This document shows, piece after piece, positions 34,995 to 43,530 of a stretch of 64,000 nucleotides of DNA (positions within the stretch are counted from its first letter, which is position 1; each line of letters opens with the position of its first letter). The translations under genes and the position numbers were made by a program. The stretch is from UBA10566 sp964346795 (GTDB lineage Bacteria > Bacteroidota > Bacteroidia > Bacteroidales > P3). The stretch covers positions 1 through 64,000 of the forward strand of contig CAYFWD010000001.1 in NCBI GenBank assembly GCA_964346795.1, in the 5' to 3' direction. The notes beneath the pieces were generated by a model that was not told the DNA's origin, ran no database searches, and was given only the letters and a program-made list of their open reading frames with translations.

Positions 34995-37235
34995 TTAGAT
35001 GTAGAAGTCGTCGTCTAAGGGACGCTCTGGCTTTTGTTGTCTTGGTTTGTCGGAGTTGTTTTTATTGTTGTTAGGACGATTAGGACGCTCTGGTCTTTCT
35101 CTTTGAGGTCTTTCAACGTAGCCTTCTGGTTTTGGCAAAAGAACTCTATGTGATAATTTGAACTTTCCTGTCTTCTTATCTATTTCAGTAAGTTTTACTT
35201 TTATCTTATCTCCTACCTTCAAAACATCTTCAACATTATTTACTCTATCCCAAGATAATTCTGAAATATGTAATAGTCCGTCTTTGCCAGGAAGAAACTC
35301 TACAAATGCTCCAAAGGTTTGAAGATTTTTTACTTCTCCTTCGTATTCTTTACCTATTTCCGGTACAGCTATTATAGCTTTAATCTTTGCTAAGGCTGCA
35401 TCTATTCCGTCTTTATTTATTGACAATATATCTATTACTCCTAACTCTCCCTTTTCCTCAATTACTATTGTAGTATTGGTTTCTTTTTGCATTTCTTGGA
35501 TTACCTTTCCACCAGACCCTATTACTGCTCCAATAAATTCTTTTGGTATTGTAATTTGAACTACTCTTGGAACTTGTGGTTTATAGTCTTCTCTTGGCTC
35601 AGCAAGGGCTTGGTTCATTATATTAAGGATGTGTAGTCTACCTTCTTTTGCTTGTTGGAGAGCTTGGGTTAGGATTTCGTAGGATAGTCCATCACATTTT
35701 ATATCCATTTGACAAGCTGTTGCTCCATCAACTGTTCCAGTTACCTTAAAGTCCATATCTCCCAAATGGTCTTCATCTCCCAATATATCGGAAAGTACTG
35801 CCCATTTTCCGTCTTTTGCTATCAATCCCATAGCAATTCCTGACACTGGTTTCTTTATTTTTACCCCTGCGTCCATAAGTGCTAATGTCCCTGCACATAC
35901 TGTTGCCATTGAAGAAGAGCCATTGGATTCTAAAATATCGGAAACTATTCTTATGGTGTAAGGGCATTCGTCTTCTGATGGAAGGACTTGTTTTAATGCT
36001 CTCATTGCAAGGTTGCCGTGTCCTACTTCTCTTCTTGAAAGTCCTCTGTTTCCTTTTACTTCTCCTGTTGCAAAGCCTGGGAAGTTGTAATGCAGGATAA
36101 AATGGTTCTTTCCTTCAATCATTGCTCCGTCAATGATTTGCTCATCAAGTTTTGTTCCAAGTGTACAGGTTGTTAGGGATTGTGTTTCGCCACGAGTAAA
36201 TATTGCAGAACCGTGAGGAGTCGGAAGGTAATCAACCTCAGCCCATATTGGACGGATTTCATCTAAGCGTCTGCCGTCTAAACGTGTTCTCTCGTTCAAA
36301 ACCATATCTCTCATTGCTTCCTTTTCGGTTGCGTGGAAGTATTTACTTATAAGGAACTCTTTTTCTAATGCTTCTTCTTCTGAAAGAGTTTCAATAAAAG
36401 ATTGTTTTATTGCTTCAAATCCTTCTGCTCTTTCAGATTTATTTGCTATTCCTTGTTTTGCAAAGTCGTAGCATTTTTGGTATGTAGCATTATGTATTTT
36501 TTCTTTAAGTTCTTCGTCATTTGTTTCGTGGCAATACTCTCTTTTTTGAGTTTTGTTTGCCATTTGCTCCAAGTCTTTTATTGCTTGGCAATGTGTTTTG
36601 ATTGATTGATGAGCTGTCTTTAATGCTTCTAAGATTAGTTCTTCTGAAACCTCTTTCATCTCTCCCTCAACCATCATTATATTATCTTCTGTTGCAGCTA
36701 CGATAAGGTCTAACTCTGCTTTTCTTAAATCTTCAATAGAAGGGTTTATCACGAATTTTCCATCAATATAAGTTACTCTAACCTCTGACACTGGTCCGTT
36801 GAAAGGAATATCTGATACTGCTAATGCTGATGATGCTGCAAGAGCTGCAAGAGCATCTGGAGGAGTTGTTTGGTCTCCTGAAATTAATGTTATTTGAACT
36901 TGTACTTCTGCGTGAAAATCTTCTGGGAATAATGGTCTTAATGCCCTATCTACCAAACGAGCTATAAGTATTTCATATTCTGAAGGACGTGCTTCTCTTT
37001 TGAAAAAACCACCAGGGAAACGTCCTACGGCTGCATATTTTTCTTGATATTCTACTGTTAGTGGCATAAAGTCCACATTCTCTCCTGCCTCTTTTTTAGC
37101 ACAAACTGTTGCCAAGAGCATTGTGTCACCCATTCTTACTACTACCGAACCATCAGCTTGTTTTGCTAACTTACCTGTTTCAATTTCAATCTGTCTTCCG
37201 TCTTCAATTGTAAAGACTTTTTTAATTCCTTGCAT
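34995..37235 (-). CDS. pnp: Polyribonucleotide nucleotidyltransferase (PNPase)
   Basis: A 746-residue PNPase with two RNase PH-like domains (FPGGFFKREARPSEYEIL in the first; YNFPGFATGEVKGNRGLSRREVGHG and DILESNGSSSMATVCAG in the second), a KH domain (IPKEFIGAVIGSGGKVIQEMQ) and an S1 domain (GKEYEGEVKNLQTFGAFVEFLPGKDGLLHISEL). The tail is Arg/Pro/Asn-rich. It degrades RNA 3' to 5' using phosphate. It follows rpsO, the widespread gene order, with a hairpin in between. Confidence 0.97.
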   Translation of the reverse strand: MQGIKKVFTIEDGRQIEIETGKLAKQADGSVVVRMGDTMLLATVCAKKEAGENVDFMPLTVEYQEKYAAVGRFPGGFFKREARPSEYEILIARLVDRALRPLFPEDFHAEVQVQITLISGDQTTPPDALAALAASSALAVSDIPFNGPVSEVRVTYIDGKFVINPSIEDLRKAELDLIVAATEDNIMMVEGEMKEVSEELILEALKTAHQSIKTHCQAIKDLEQMANKTQKREYCHETNDEELKEKIHNATYQKCYDFAKQGIANKSERAEGFEAIKQSFIETLSEEEALEKEFLISKYFHATEKEAMRDMVLNERTRLDGRRLDEIRPIWAEVDYLPTPHGSAIFTRGETQSLTTCTLGTKLDEQIIDGAMIEGKNHFILHYNFPGFATGEVKGNRGLSRREVGHGNLAMRALKQVLPSEDECPYTIRIVSDILESNGSSSMATVCAGTLALMDAGVKIKKPVSGIAMGLIAKDGKWAVLSDILGDEDHLGDMDFKVTGTVDGATACQMDIKCDGLSYEILTQALQQAKEGRLHILNIMNQALAEPREDYKPQVPRVVQITIPKEFIGAVIGSGGKVIQEMQKETNTTIVIEEKGELGVIDILSINKDGIDAALAKIKAIIAVPEIGKEYEGEVKNLQTFGAFVEFLPGKDGLLHISELSWDRVNNVEDVLKVGDKIKVKLTEIDKKTGKFKLSHRVLLPKPEGYVERPQRERPERPNRPNNNKNNSDKPRQQKPERPLDDDFYI

Positions 37236-37290
37236 CTTTTTCTTTTCTATTATTTTACCTCTTTCTAATCGGAGCTTAATTAGATTACAG

Positions 37291-37322
37291 AAAAAGGCAA
37301 TTAGAAAGCTAATTGCCTTTTT
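37291..37322 (-). terminator. Hairpin terminator/attenuator between rpsO and pnp
   Basis: AAAAAGGCAATTAG and CTAATTGCCTTTTT form a 14-bp near-perfect stem with a 4-nt loop, flanked by A and T runs. It ends rpsO messages; read-through could feed pnp. No separate TAnnTTTG word is evident ahead of pnp. Confidence 0.88.
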
Positions 37323-37347
37323 GACTATTAAGTAAGTACTTGAAATA

Positions 37348-37617
37348 TTATTTTCTAATACCTAATTGCTTAATTAATTCACGATACTTAACAACGTCTC
37401 TGTCTTTTAGATAATCCAGCAAACGTCTTCTCTTTCCAACTAATCTAACCAATGAACGCTCTGTGAACTTATCGTTCTTCATCTTGCGAACATGTTGTGT
37501 TAAGTGTTGAATTCTGTATGTGAACATTGCTATTTGCCCCTCAACCGAACCAGTATCTTTTTCTGATTTTCCATATTGGGCAAAAAATTCTTTCTTCTTT
37601 TCAGCTTCTAAATACAT
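37348..37617 (-). CDS. rpsO: 30S ribosomal protein S15
   Basis: An 89-residue S15 with the core KDTGSVEGQIAMFTYRIQHLTQHVR and RSLVRLVGKRRRLLDYLKDRD. It binds the central domain of 16S rRNA. The gene has a TATCTTTG promoter word at 37670-37677, leaving a leader of about 45 nt. Confidence 0.97.
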   Translation of the reverse strand: MYLEAEKKKEFFAQYGKSEKDTGSVEGQIAMFTYRIQHLTQHVRKMKNDKFTERSLVRLVGKRRRLLDYLKDRDVVKYRELIKQLGIRK

Positions 37618-37669
37618 ATCTTAAACCTACCTGTTAATATTTTTTCTTATTTTTCACTAATTGAGTTTG

Positions 37670-37677
37670 CAAAGATA
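37670..37677 (-). promoter_or_regulatory. -7 promoter element (TATCTTTG) of rpsO
   Basis: The minus strand reads TATCTTTG, about 53 nt ahead of the rpsO ATG. Confidence 0.6.
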
Positions 37678-37717
37678 GACATTAATTTTTTATTAGCAAG
37701 ACTTTTAATAAAAAAAT

Positions 37718-38131
37718 TTAGTTTTCACTTATCTTCTTTTTATTCTTTTTTGTTGAATTAACAACTATAAAAACACATAAACCTATGGCTAAAATAATAC
37801 CTATAATATCAGCTATAATATCCATAAACTCTAATGTTCTATTTATATATTTACCTAATAGATACTGCATAATTTCGGTTAAAGAAGCGAACAAAACTGA
37901 AATTAAAATCACAGCAGTTAAAGAAAAATATAATGTCCTTTTAGGATAAATAAGCCAAAATAACAAAAAGGTAAATCCACCAAACATAATGGCATGAACA
38001 AATTTATCAAAAAAAGGAATAAAGGAAAAGAAGCCAAAACTCTTAGGCAAAGAACTGGATGGAGCCAAAATTGCATACAACATTAAAGCTACCCATACTA
38101 TAAAAATAATAATATTTAATTTTCTTTGCAT
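37718..38131 (-). CDS. VanZ-like membrane protein
   Basis: A 137-residue protein with four membrane helices. The VanZ-like pattern is seen: a first helix IIIFIVWVALMLYAIL followed by FFDKFVHAIMFGGFTFLLFWL (DKxxHxxxFGxF), then SLTEIMQYLLGKYINRTLEFMDIIADIIGIILA. VanZ of enterococci gives low-level teicoplanin resistance, but most chromosomal relatives have unknown roles. It lies downstream of gcvH, in many Bacteroidota a conserved pairing, but a terminator separates the two. Confidence 0.85.
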   Translation of the reverse strand: MQRKLNIIIFIVWVALMLYAILAPSSSLPKSFGFFSFIPFFDKFVHAIMFGGFTFLLFWLIYPKRTLYFSLTAVILISVLFASLTEIMQYLLGKYINRTLEFMDIIADIIGIILAIGLCVFIVVNSTKKNKKKISEN

Positions 38132-38153
38132 CTAATTGTAATAAGATGGGATA

Positions 38154-38196
38154 TAAAAAAAGATGCAAGGAATTTAAAATTTCCAAGCATCTTTTC
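38154..38196 (-). terminator. Terminator of gcvH
   Basis: AAAGATGC...GCATCTTT with an inner GGAA/TTCC extension forms a long stem, and the minus strand continues into seven T. It lies between gcvH and the VanZ-like gene. Confidence 0.9.
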
Positions 38197-38216
38197 TGTT
38201 ACATTTATATCATTAA

Positions 38217-38597
38217 CTATAATCCAATAAATGATGTGTAAGCTGCTGCATCCATTAATTCATCAACTTCTGAAGGATTGGTAATTTTTATTTTAATTAT
38301 CCATCCTGAATTATATGGGTCAGTGTTGATTGCTGCAGCATTTGATTCTAATTCTGAATTAAACTCCAATACTTCTGCAGAAACAGGAATAACTAAATCA
38401 GAAACTGTCTTTACTGCTTCTATTGAGCCAAAAATCTCATTCTTATCTAAGGTTTCTCCTTCTGTATCAACATCAACAAAAACTATATCTCCTAATTCAT
38501 GTTGTGCAAAATCAGTGATACCTACATAAGCTTCTTCGCCTTCTATTCTCAACCATTCATGGTCATTTGAATACTTTAAATTTTCTGGAAATTTCAT
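38217..38597 (-). CDS. gcvH: Glycine cleavage system H protein
   Basis: A 126-residue lipoyl carrier. The lipoylation site is Lys63 in IFGSIEAVKTVSDL, and the start LKYSNDHEWLRIEGEEAYVGITDFAQ is typical. H protein shuttles the aminomethyl group between the P, T and L proteins of glycine cleavage and also serves in lipoate transfer. No other gcv gene is in the window. A TAATTTTG promoter word lies at 38645-38652. Confidence 0.96.
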   Translation of the reverse strand: MKFPENLKYSNDHEWLRIEGEEAYVGITDFAQHELGDIVFVDVDTEGETLDKNEIFGSIEAVKTVSDLVIPVSAEVLEFNSELESNAAAINTDPYNSGWIIKIKITNPSEVDELMDAAAYTSFIGL

Positions 38598-38644
38598 ATT
38601 GTTCTTTTTTTTAATTTTATTTTCTACTTATTTATTTCAAAGTT

Positions 38645-38652
38645 CAAAATTA
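38645..38652 (-). promoter_or_regulatory. -7 promoter element (TAATTTTG) of gcvH
   Basis: The minus strand reads TAATTTTG 48 nt ahead of the gcvH ATG. Confidence 0.45.
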
Positions 38653-38683
38653 CTATATTTTTTAATATAAACTATTAATAAGC

Positions 38684-40831
38684 CTATCTTTTTATTATTT
38701 TACGTCTTAATTCTCTGCCTCCTATATTAATAGAGAGGATATACATTCCTTTATTTAGAGAAGAAATATTAATTTGTCTTGGGTTTTCTTTTGAAAAATA
38801 TTGTTTTCTCCCCAACAAATCAAATATTTCAATAGAATTAACCTTTTTAGAAGAAGAAATATTAAGTATATTGGTTGTTGGATTAGGGTAAATATCAAAA
38901 TAAAACTCTTTTCTTATTTCTTCTAAACCTATCCTATCAACTGCCATTTTTACTGCATCAATTGCCGAAACCTTTCCCCAACCCCAACTAAAGTTTGGAA
39001 CACCAGTTGTTGTATAGTTGTCAGTTCGTGCTGTTTCTAATAAAATTTGTTTTACTTCCAAAGGAGTTAAATTTGGATTTGCTTCCAACATTAGAGCTAC
39101 TATTCCGGAAACCATTGGAGAGGACATTGATGTTCCAGAAAAAGCAGTAAAAGAATATGTCCTTCCGTTAAAATAAACATTTTCAACACTTGGATAAGTA
39201 TCTGTTGTAAAAGAAGAAATTGACGATTTTACACTTACACCAGGAGCTGCTATTTCTGGCTTTACTGCTCCATCTAATCTTGGACCAATACTTGAAAAGT
39301 TTGCTCTCGCTCCTCCATCATACGAACCCCTTAACTGAGAAATATAAGCAGCAACTGATATCATACCATCACCAACAGCTGGCTCTCCAACACCATAGTT
39401 ATTATCACCTACAATATGGTTAGCTTTATAACGTGTAAAAGCTATCCCCCAATTTCCAACTCCTGTACTCAAGCAAGCAACATTCCATGCATGAACACTA
39501 CCTTGAGAAGAAGTTGTGGAAAGGATAACAAAATAATTAGCATTCATATTAGATAATCTTACTTCCCATTCAGCAGTAGGTCTATTAGAACTTGAAGTTG
39601 AAGATAGAGAGTTAGCTCTAAAAATCAAACTATCTCCATTAACAACTACAAATGTATCATTAATAATATCATTATTAAAAGTATTTAGCCAAGGAGTAAC
39701 ACAAACCAACTCAAATAAACTATTATAAAACTCTATTCTGGAAGAAAAACCATTAGTACTATCTCCTGCCATTGTTATAGATTGCCCCCAATAATTAGGA
39801 CTATGCGATTGTAAATCAAAACCAATACCTGTTGATATTGTATCATTATTATTGGTAAATATTTTTTTAACATGGAAATTATCATTTCCGTTATTTCCTC
39901 CACTTGTTACAAACACAACACTATCCTCATCTGACATCTGTTTAACAGCTTGGTCTAATAATGATGTTCCGTCCATAGCTCCAAAATGATATAAGCCCCA
40001 ACTTCCATTTATTACCAAACGCTTATTTCTTTTCTTTGCCTCATCTCTCATCCAAGAATAAGCATCTAAAACTGCCGATTCGTCAATAAGAAAAGTTGCC
40101 ATTAATAGTTCTGAATCAAAGGCTATCCCTCTATACTGAGTACATGCACCTGCTCCAGAAGCAATTCCACTTACGTGAGTTCCATGCGTTCCAATATTAT
40201 ATATGTTATTTGTATCACTTTGAGCTTGTAATAATTCTTGCTGACCATAAAAAACCGTTCCATAAAAGAAATTTTCCGGAGCAGGACCTTGGTTGCGAAA
40301 TTGATCCCAAGCAGCCAATATCCTATAATTTGTCATGGAGGTATCATAGAACACTGGATGTGTGTAGTCAAATCCCCAATCAGTTACTCCAACAATTACT
40401 CCTTTACCAGAATAACCAGAAGGTAATTCAACCCCTTGCCATACCAAGTCTACACTTACATCATTGACTGCCTTATTTAATAAAGGTCCATTAATTTTTC
40501 TTGAAGTTTCAATTTCAACAATATTAGCTAACTGCAAAACTTCATTAACCCTACAAAGAGGAATATAAACTGTATAAATATTTCCTATCTTTGAGCCAAT
40601 TTTACAACCTAATTCATTTATTGCTTTGTCTTGAAAAGCATCATTAACCTTTATTATTGTTGCCAAATAATCTATTCCTTCAATATTTCTCAAAGGATAT
40701 CTTTGAGAGAAAGAAGATTGGTTTTTATTTTGGTAACTATTAACAAACCCTTTCATTCCAATACCTATGTTTTGAGACATAATGTTTATGGATATAAACA
40801 ATAATAGGAATAAAAATAAATATTTTCGCAT
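38684..40831 (-). CDS. Subtilisin-like (S8) protease with T9SS sorting domain
   Basis: A 715-residue secreted protease. Signal peptide MRKYLFLFLLLFISINIMSQ; a propeptide-like region to about residue 125; then the S8 domain with Asp151 (GVTDWGFDYTHP), His216 (GTHGTHVSGIASG) and the Ser in FSGTSMSSPMVSGIVALM. An insertion of about 150 residues separates His and Ser, with a jelly-roll-like character. The C-terminal about 80 residues (IYPNPTTNILNISSS ... KGMYILSI) are a type A T9SS sorting domain. It should be secreted to the surface or medium and degrade protein substrates. Own promoter word at 40863-40870. Confidence 0.92.
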   Translation of the reverse strand: MRKYLFLFLLLFISINIMSQNIGIGMKGFVNSYQNKNQSSFSQRYPLRNIEGIDYLATIIKVNDAFQDKAINELGCKIGSKIGNIYTVYIPLCRVNEVLQLANIVEIETSRKINGPLLNKAVNDVSVDLVWQGVELPSGYSGKGVIVGVTDWGFDYTHPVFYDTSMTNYRILAAWDQFRNQGPAPENFFYGTVFYGQQELLQAQSDTNNIYNIGTHGTHVSGIASGAGACTQYRGIAFDSELLMATFLIDESAVLDAYSWMRDEAKKRNKRLVINGSWGLYHFGAMDGTSLLDQAVKQMSDEDSVVFVTSGGNNGNDNFHVKKIFTNNNDTISTGIGFDLQSHSPNYWGQSITMAGDSTNGFSSRIEFYNSLFELVCVTPWLNTFNNDIINDTFVVVNGDSLIFRANSLSSTSSSNRPTAEWEVRLSNMNANYFVILSTTSSQGSVHAWNVACLSTGVGNWGIAFTRYKANHIVGDNNYGVGEPAVGDGMISVAAYISQLRGSYDGGARANFSSIGPRLDGAVKPEIAAPGVSVKSSISSFTTDTYPSVENVYFNGRTYSFTAFSGTSMSSPMVSGIVALMLEANPNLTPLEVKQILLETARTDNYTTTGVPNFSWGWGKVSAIDAVKMAVDRIGLEEIRKEFYFDIYPNPTTNILNISSSKKVNSIEIFDLLGRKQYFSKENPRQINISSLNKGMYILSINIGGRELRRKIIKR

Positions 40832-40862
40832 AATAAATATGTTTTGCTATAAAGAACTGATG

Positions 40863-40870
40863 CAAATATA
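40863..40870 (-). promoter_or_regulatory. -7 promoter element (TATATTTG) of the S8 protease gene
   Basis: The minus strand reads TATATTTG 32 nt ahead of the ATG at 40831. Confidence 0.6.
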
Positions 40871-40896
40871 TAAAAATTATTAATAGAAAAAGAAAA

Positions 40897-40922
40897 AGCG
40901 TTTTGAAAAAATTCAAAACGCT
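40897..40922 (-). terminator. Terminator of the DUF2795 gene
   Basis: AGCGTTTTGAA and TTCAAAACGCT form a perfect 11-bp stem with AAAA loop and T-rich flank, 23 bp after the DUF2795 stop. Confidence 0.88.
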
Positions 40923-40944
40923 AAAAATTTATTAACAAAACATT

Positions 40945-41166
40945 TTAATATTCATCTTCATGAAAAAAGAAATCTTCTTTTGTGGGATAATCTGTCCATA
41001 TTTCTTCAATACTATCATATGTTTCACCCTCATCTTCCATTTCAGTAAGATTTTCAATAACTTCAGGTGGAGCTCCACTTCTTAAAGCATAATCCAATAA
41101 TTCTTCCCTTGTTGCTGGCCAAGGAGCATCCTCTAATTTTGAAGCCAATTCTAATGTCCAATACAT
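40945..41166 (-). CDS. DUF2795 domain protein
   Basis: A 73-residue acidic protein starting MYWTLELASKLEDAPWPATREELLDYALRSGAP, the highly conserved pattern of a small Bacteroidota protein with a DUF2795 fold. Its role is unknown. It is a single-gene unit with a TATTTTTG promoter word (41223-41230) and its own terminator. Confidence 0.88.
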   Translation of the reverse strand: MYWTLELASKLEDAPWPATREELLDYALRSGAPPEVIENLTEMEDEGETYDSIEEIWTDYPTKEDFFFHEDEY

Positions 41167-41222
41167 TGTTTAATAATATTTTAAATATGAAAAACTATAA
41201 TATATATACTCTATTTTTTTTG

Positions 41223-41230
41223 CAAAAATA
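41223..41230 (-). promoter_or_regulatory. -7 promoter element (TATTTTTG) of the DUF2795 gene
   Basis: The minus strand reads TATTTTTG 57 nt ahead of the ATG at 41166. Confidence 0.55.
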
Positions 41231-41334
41231 GTATTATTCCCCTTATAAACAAATTTTCTATACTTTTTTTCAACAACAAAGAAGTTTACAGTTGAAAAAC
41301 AAAGAGTTATTAACAAATAACAATATATAACAAA

Positions 41335-41934
41335 TCAACCTTGAAGATAAACTTCCTTGTGTTTATATTCCTTTATTAATATTCTAGAAAGACAAAACAA
41401 ATAATCTGAAAGACGATTAATATAAGCTAATGCTTTTTCACTGATAAAATGTTCATCATTAAGCCTTGTTAGTTGTCTTTCAGCTCTACGACAAATGGTT
41501 CTTGCAACATGAGAATGAGAGGAAATATAAAAACCTGTTGGTAGAACAAAATTCTTTAGTTTTGGCAATTGAGTTTCCATATCATCTATGCTTTGCTCCA
41601 ACCATTCTAAGTCAGAAGAGAAATCTTTCCAAAATCTATCAAAATTTTGGTCAGCTTCTTCATTAGTTTGAGGGTAAGAAGCAATTATTGTTTGTAGATT
41701 GAACATAGAGTTAATTATCCTAAAAAGTTGTTTAGCATAATTGTTATTTTCTGTCTCTACCTTATTTTTACCTAATTTACTTTCTCTTTTAATAATCAAA
41801 TCTCTAATGAGACCCATATAAGAATTAAGTTCATCAATAGTACCATAACATTCTACTCTAAGGTCGTATTTCTTAACTCTTTTTCCTCCAACAAGTGATG
41901 TTGTTCCTTTATCTCCTGATTTAGTATAAATCAT
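41335..41934 (-). CDS. Cob(I)yrinic acid a,c-diamide adenosyltransferase, PduO type
   Basis: A 199-residue ATP:corrinoid adenosyltransferase. The ATP site is MIYTKSGDKGTTSLVGGKRVKK, and VECYGTIDELNSYMGLIRDL and SHVARTICRRAERQLTRL are PduO-family blocks. It makes adenosylcobalamin, so the host presumably has AdoCbl enzymes such as methylmalonyl-CoA mutase. It is the last gene of an operon with the Nfu-like and Mrp genes; only 1 bp separates it from the Nfu-like stop codon. No cobalamin riboswitch is visible upstream. Confidence 0.93.
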   Translation of the reverse strand: MIYTKSGDKGTTSLVGGKRVKKYDLRVECYGTIDELNSYMGLIRDLIIKRESKLGKNKVETENNNYAKQLFRIINSMFNLQTIIASYPQTNEEADQNFDRFWKDFSSDLEWLEQSIDDMETQLPKLKNFVLPTGFYISSHSHVARTICRRAERQLTRLNDEHFISEKALAYINRLSDYLFCLSRILIKEYKHKEVYLQG

Positions 41935-41935
41935 T

Positions 41936-42184
41936 TTACATATACCTTTCTACAGCTTTTATCTCTGGTAGTTCTTCAATAACTGCTTGCTCTACTCCAT
42001 GTTTAAGAGTCATCATAGCATGAGGGCATGTTCCACAATGTCCTTGAAGTTCAACATAAACAACCTTATCATCGGTTAATTCAACGAATCTAAGGTCTCC
42101 TCCATCATTTTGAAGATATGGTCTTATCTTATTTAATACTTCTTTAACTTTTATTTCTAATTCTTGTTTTTCTTGTGGTGTCAT
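41936..42184 (-). CDS. Nfu-type Fe-S scaffold (NifU C-terminal domain)
   Basis: An 82-residue protein made only of the NifU-like C-terminal domain (KVKEVLNKIRPYLQNDGGDLRFVEL) with the cluster-binding motif GHCGTCPHAMMTL (Cys-x2-Cys). Such single-domain proteins carry and hand over Fe-S clusters. It follows mrp by 5 bp and precedes the cobalamin adenosyltransferase, so Fe-S carrier and Fe-S loading ATPase are co-expressed. Confidence 0.93.
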   Translation of the reverse strand: MTPQEKQELEIKVKEVLNKIRPYLQNDGGDLRFVELTDDKVVYVELQGHCGTCPHAMMTLKHGVEQAVIEELPEIKAVERYM

Positions 42185-42189
42185 AATAT

Positions 42190-43017
42190 TTACTTATTTA
42201 ATTTATCATTTATTTTTCTTGCCAAACTCATAAAGTTTTTTGTTTCTAACGCATCATTATCCAAACTTATTGGATTTCCATTATCATTTGTTTGAGAAAT
42301 ATTCTCCGTTATTGGAATTTGCTCTAATAATTCAAGGTCTAACTCTTCTATTAGATTTTCAACTCCTTTCTTACCAAAAATATAATATTTATTGTCAGGC
42401 AGTTCTTTTGGAGTAAAATATGCCATATTCTCAACCAAGCCTAATATTGGAACATTAATATCTTTATTTCTAAACATATTAACAGCTCTTCTAACATCAG
42501 CAACTGCCAACTCTTGTGGTGTGGAAACAAAAATTGCACCAGAAAGAGGAAGGTCTTTAGATAAAGTAATTTGAATATCTCCTGTTCCTGGAGGCATATC
42601 AAAGATTAAATAATCCAACTCTTCCCATAAAGTATCAGATATTAGTTGAATTATTGTATTTGATGCCATAGGTCCTCTCCAAATAAGAGCTTTATGAGTG
42701 TCTACAAAGAAACCTATAGACATTAGTTTGACTCCAAACTTTTCAATAGGCTCAAGATATATTTTACCTTCTATTTCTCTTCCTGCAACTTCTTTATTTT
42801 CTATATTAAAAAGTGTTGGAATAGATGGACCATATATATCAACATCTGCTAACCCTACCTTAAATCCAAGTTTAGAAAGAGATATTGCTAAATTCACAGC
42901 TACAGTTGATTTACCAACTCCTCCCTTTCCACTGCCAACAGCAATCAAATACTTTATCTTAGAAACGGCTTTATTAATTTTTTCTTGAGTTTCTTTTTGT
43001 TTTTCAAATATATTCAT
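42190..43017 (-). CDS. Mrp/NBP35 family Fe-S carrier ATPase, short form
   Basis: A 275-residue P-loop ATPase (VGSGKGGVGKSTVAVNLAISL; GLADVDIYGPSIPTLF; LIFDMPPGTGDIQITL; VENMAYFTPKELPDNKYYIFG). It delivers Fe-S clusters to target proteins. Most Bacteroidota Mrp proteins of about 370 residues carry an N-terminal DUF59/MIP18 domain of about 90 residues; here only a 25-residue helix precedes the P-loop and the upstream gene ends 12 bp before, so that domain is absent. The adjacent Nfu-like gene may compensate. Confidence 0.92.
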   Translation of the reverse strand: MNIFEKQKETQEKINKAVSKIKYLIAVGSGKGGVGKSTVAVNLAISLSKLGFKVGLADVDIYGPSIPTLFNIENKEVAGREIEGKIYLEPIEKFGVKLMSIGFFVDTHKALIWRGPMASNTIIQLISDTLWEELDYLIFDMPPGTGDIQITLSKDLPLSGAIFVSTPQELAVADVRRAVNMFRNKDINVPILGLVENMAYFTPKELPDNKYYIFGKKGVENLIEELDLELLEQIPITENISQTNDNGNPISLDNDALETKNFMSLARKINDKLNK

Positions 43018-43029
43018 ATCCTTTAAATT

Positions 43030-43434
43030 TTAATTTTCTTCGTCTTCTTCATCGTCGTCGTCGTCATCATCAATTTTATCTGAATAATCACCATGAATTA
43101 AAACAAAAGTATCTTTTGAAGGTTTTTCTTCTTCCTCATCATCTTCTTCTGTATTTTCTTCAGAAAAATCGGGACTCTTTGATTGACTAAAAATTTCCTT
43201 ATCATATTCATCATCTGTTAGTTTTTGGTCTATCTTTACATCAATCTTAACCATATATATAGAGTCTTCTGTCTCAAAAGGAACAACATAAATACTCTCT
43301 CCTGAAGGCTTGGTGATTTTTTGTATATACGAAGCATATCCTTCAGGATAAGCCTCACTAAATTTGATGATTTGTTCTGATGTTAGTTTATTAAAACTAA
43401 TAATAATTCTTTTTTTGTTTGCTTTTGGATTCAT
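43030..43434 (-). CDS. Conserved acidic cytoplasmic protein, unknown function
   Basis: A 134-residue protein without signal peptide or membrane segment. The first about 80 residues form a compact domain (RIIISFNKLTSEQIIKFSEAYPEGYASYIQKI, IYVVPFETEDSIYMVKIDVKID), and the rest is strongly acidic, ending in a run of Asp and Glu. Similar small acidic proteins occur in Bacteroidales, often without a name. First gene of the operon with mrp, the Nfu-like gene and the adenosyltransferase (12-bp gap to mrp), so it might serve Fe-S delivery. Confidence 0.75.
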   Translation of the reverse strand: MNPKANKKRIIISFNKLTSEQIIKFSEAYPEGYASYIQKITKPSGESIYVVPFETEDSIYMVKIDVKIDQKLTDDEYDKEIFSQSKSPDFSEENTEEDDEEEEKPSKDTFVLIHGDYSDKIDDDDDDDEEDEEN

Positions 43435-43530
43435 AATTTATTGCAAAAAATAATTTGCAATATTAGTAACTTTTTACAACAAACAAGTAAAAACATGAAG
43501 ATTTTTATCAAAAAAGGTTTCAAAAAGTTA

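Noticed and set aside
41935..43530. Cobalamin riboswitch ahead of the adenosyltransferase operon
   Set aside because: No room or conserved B12-box-like structure is visible in the short leaders.
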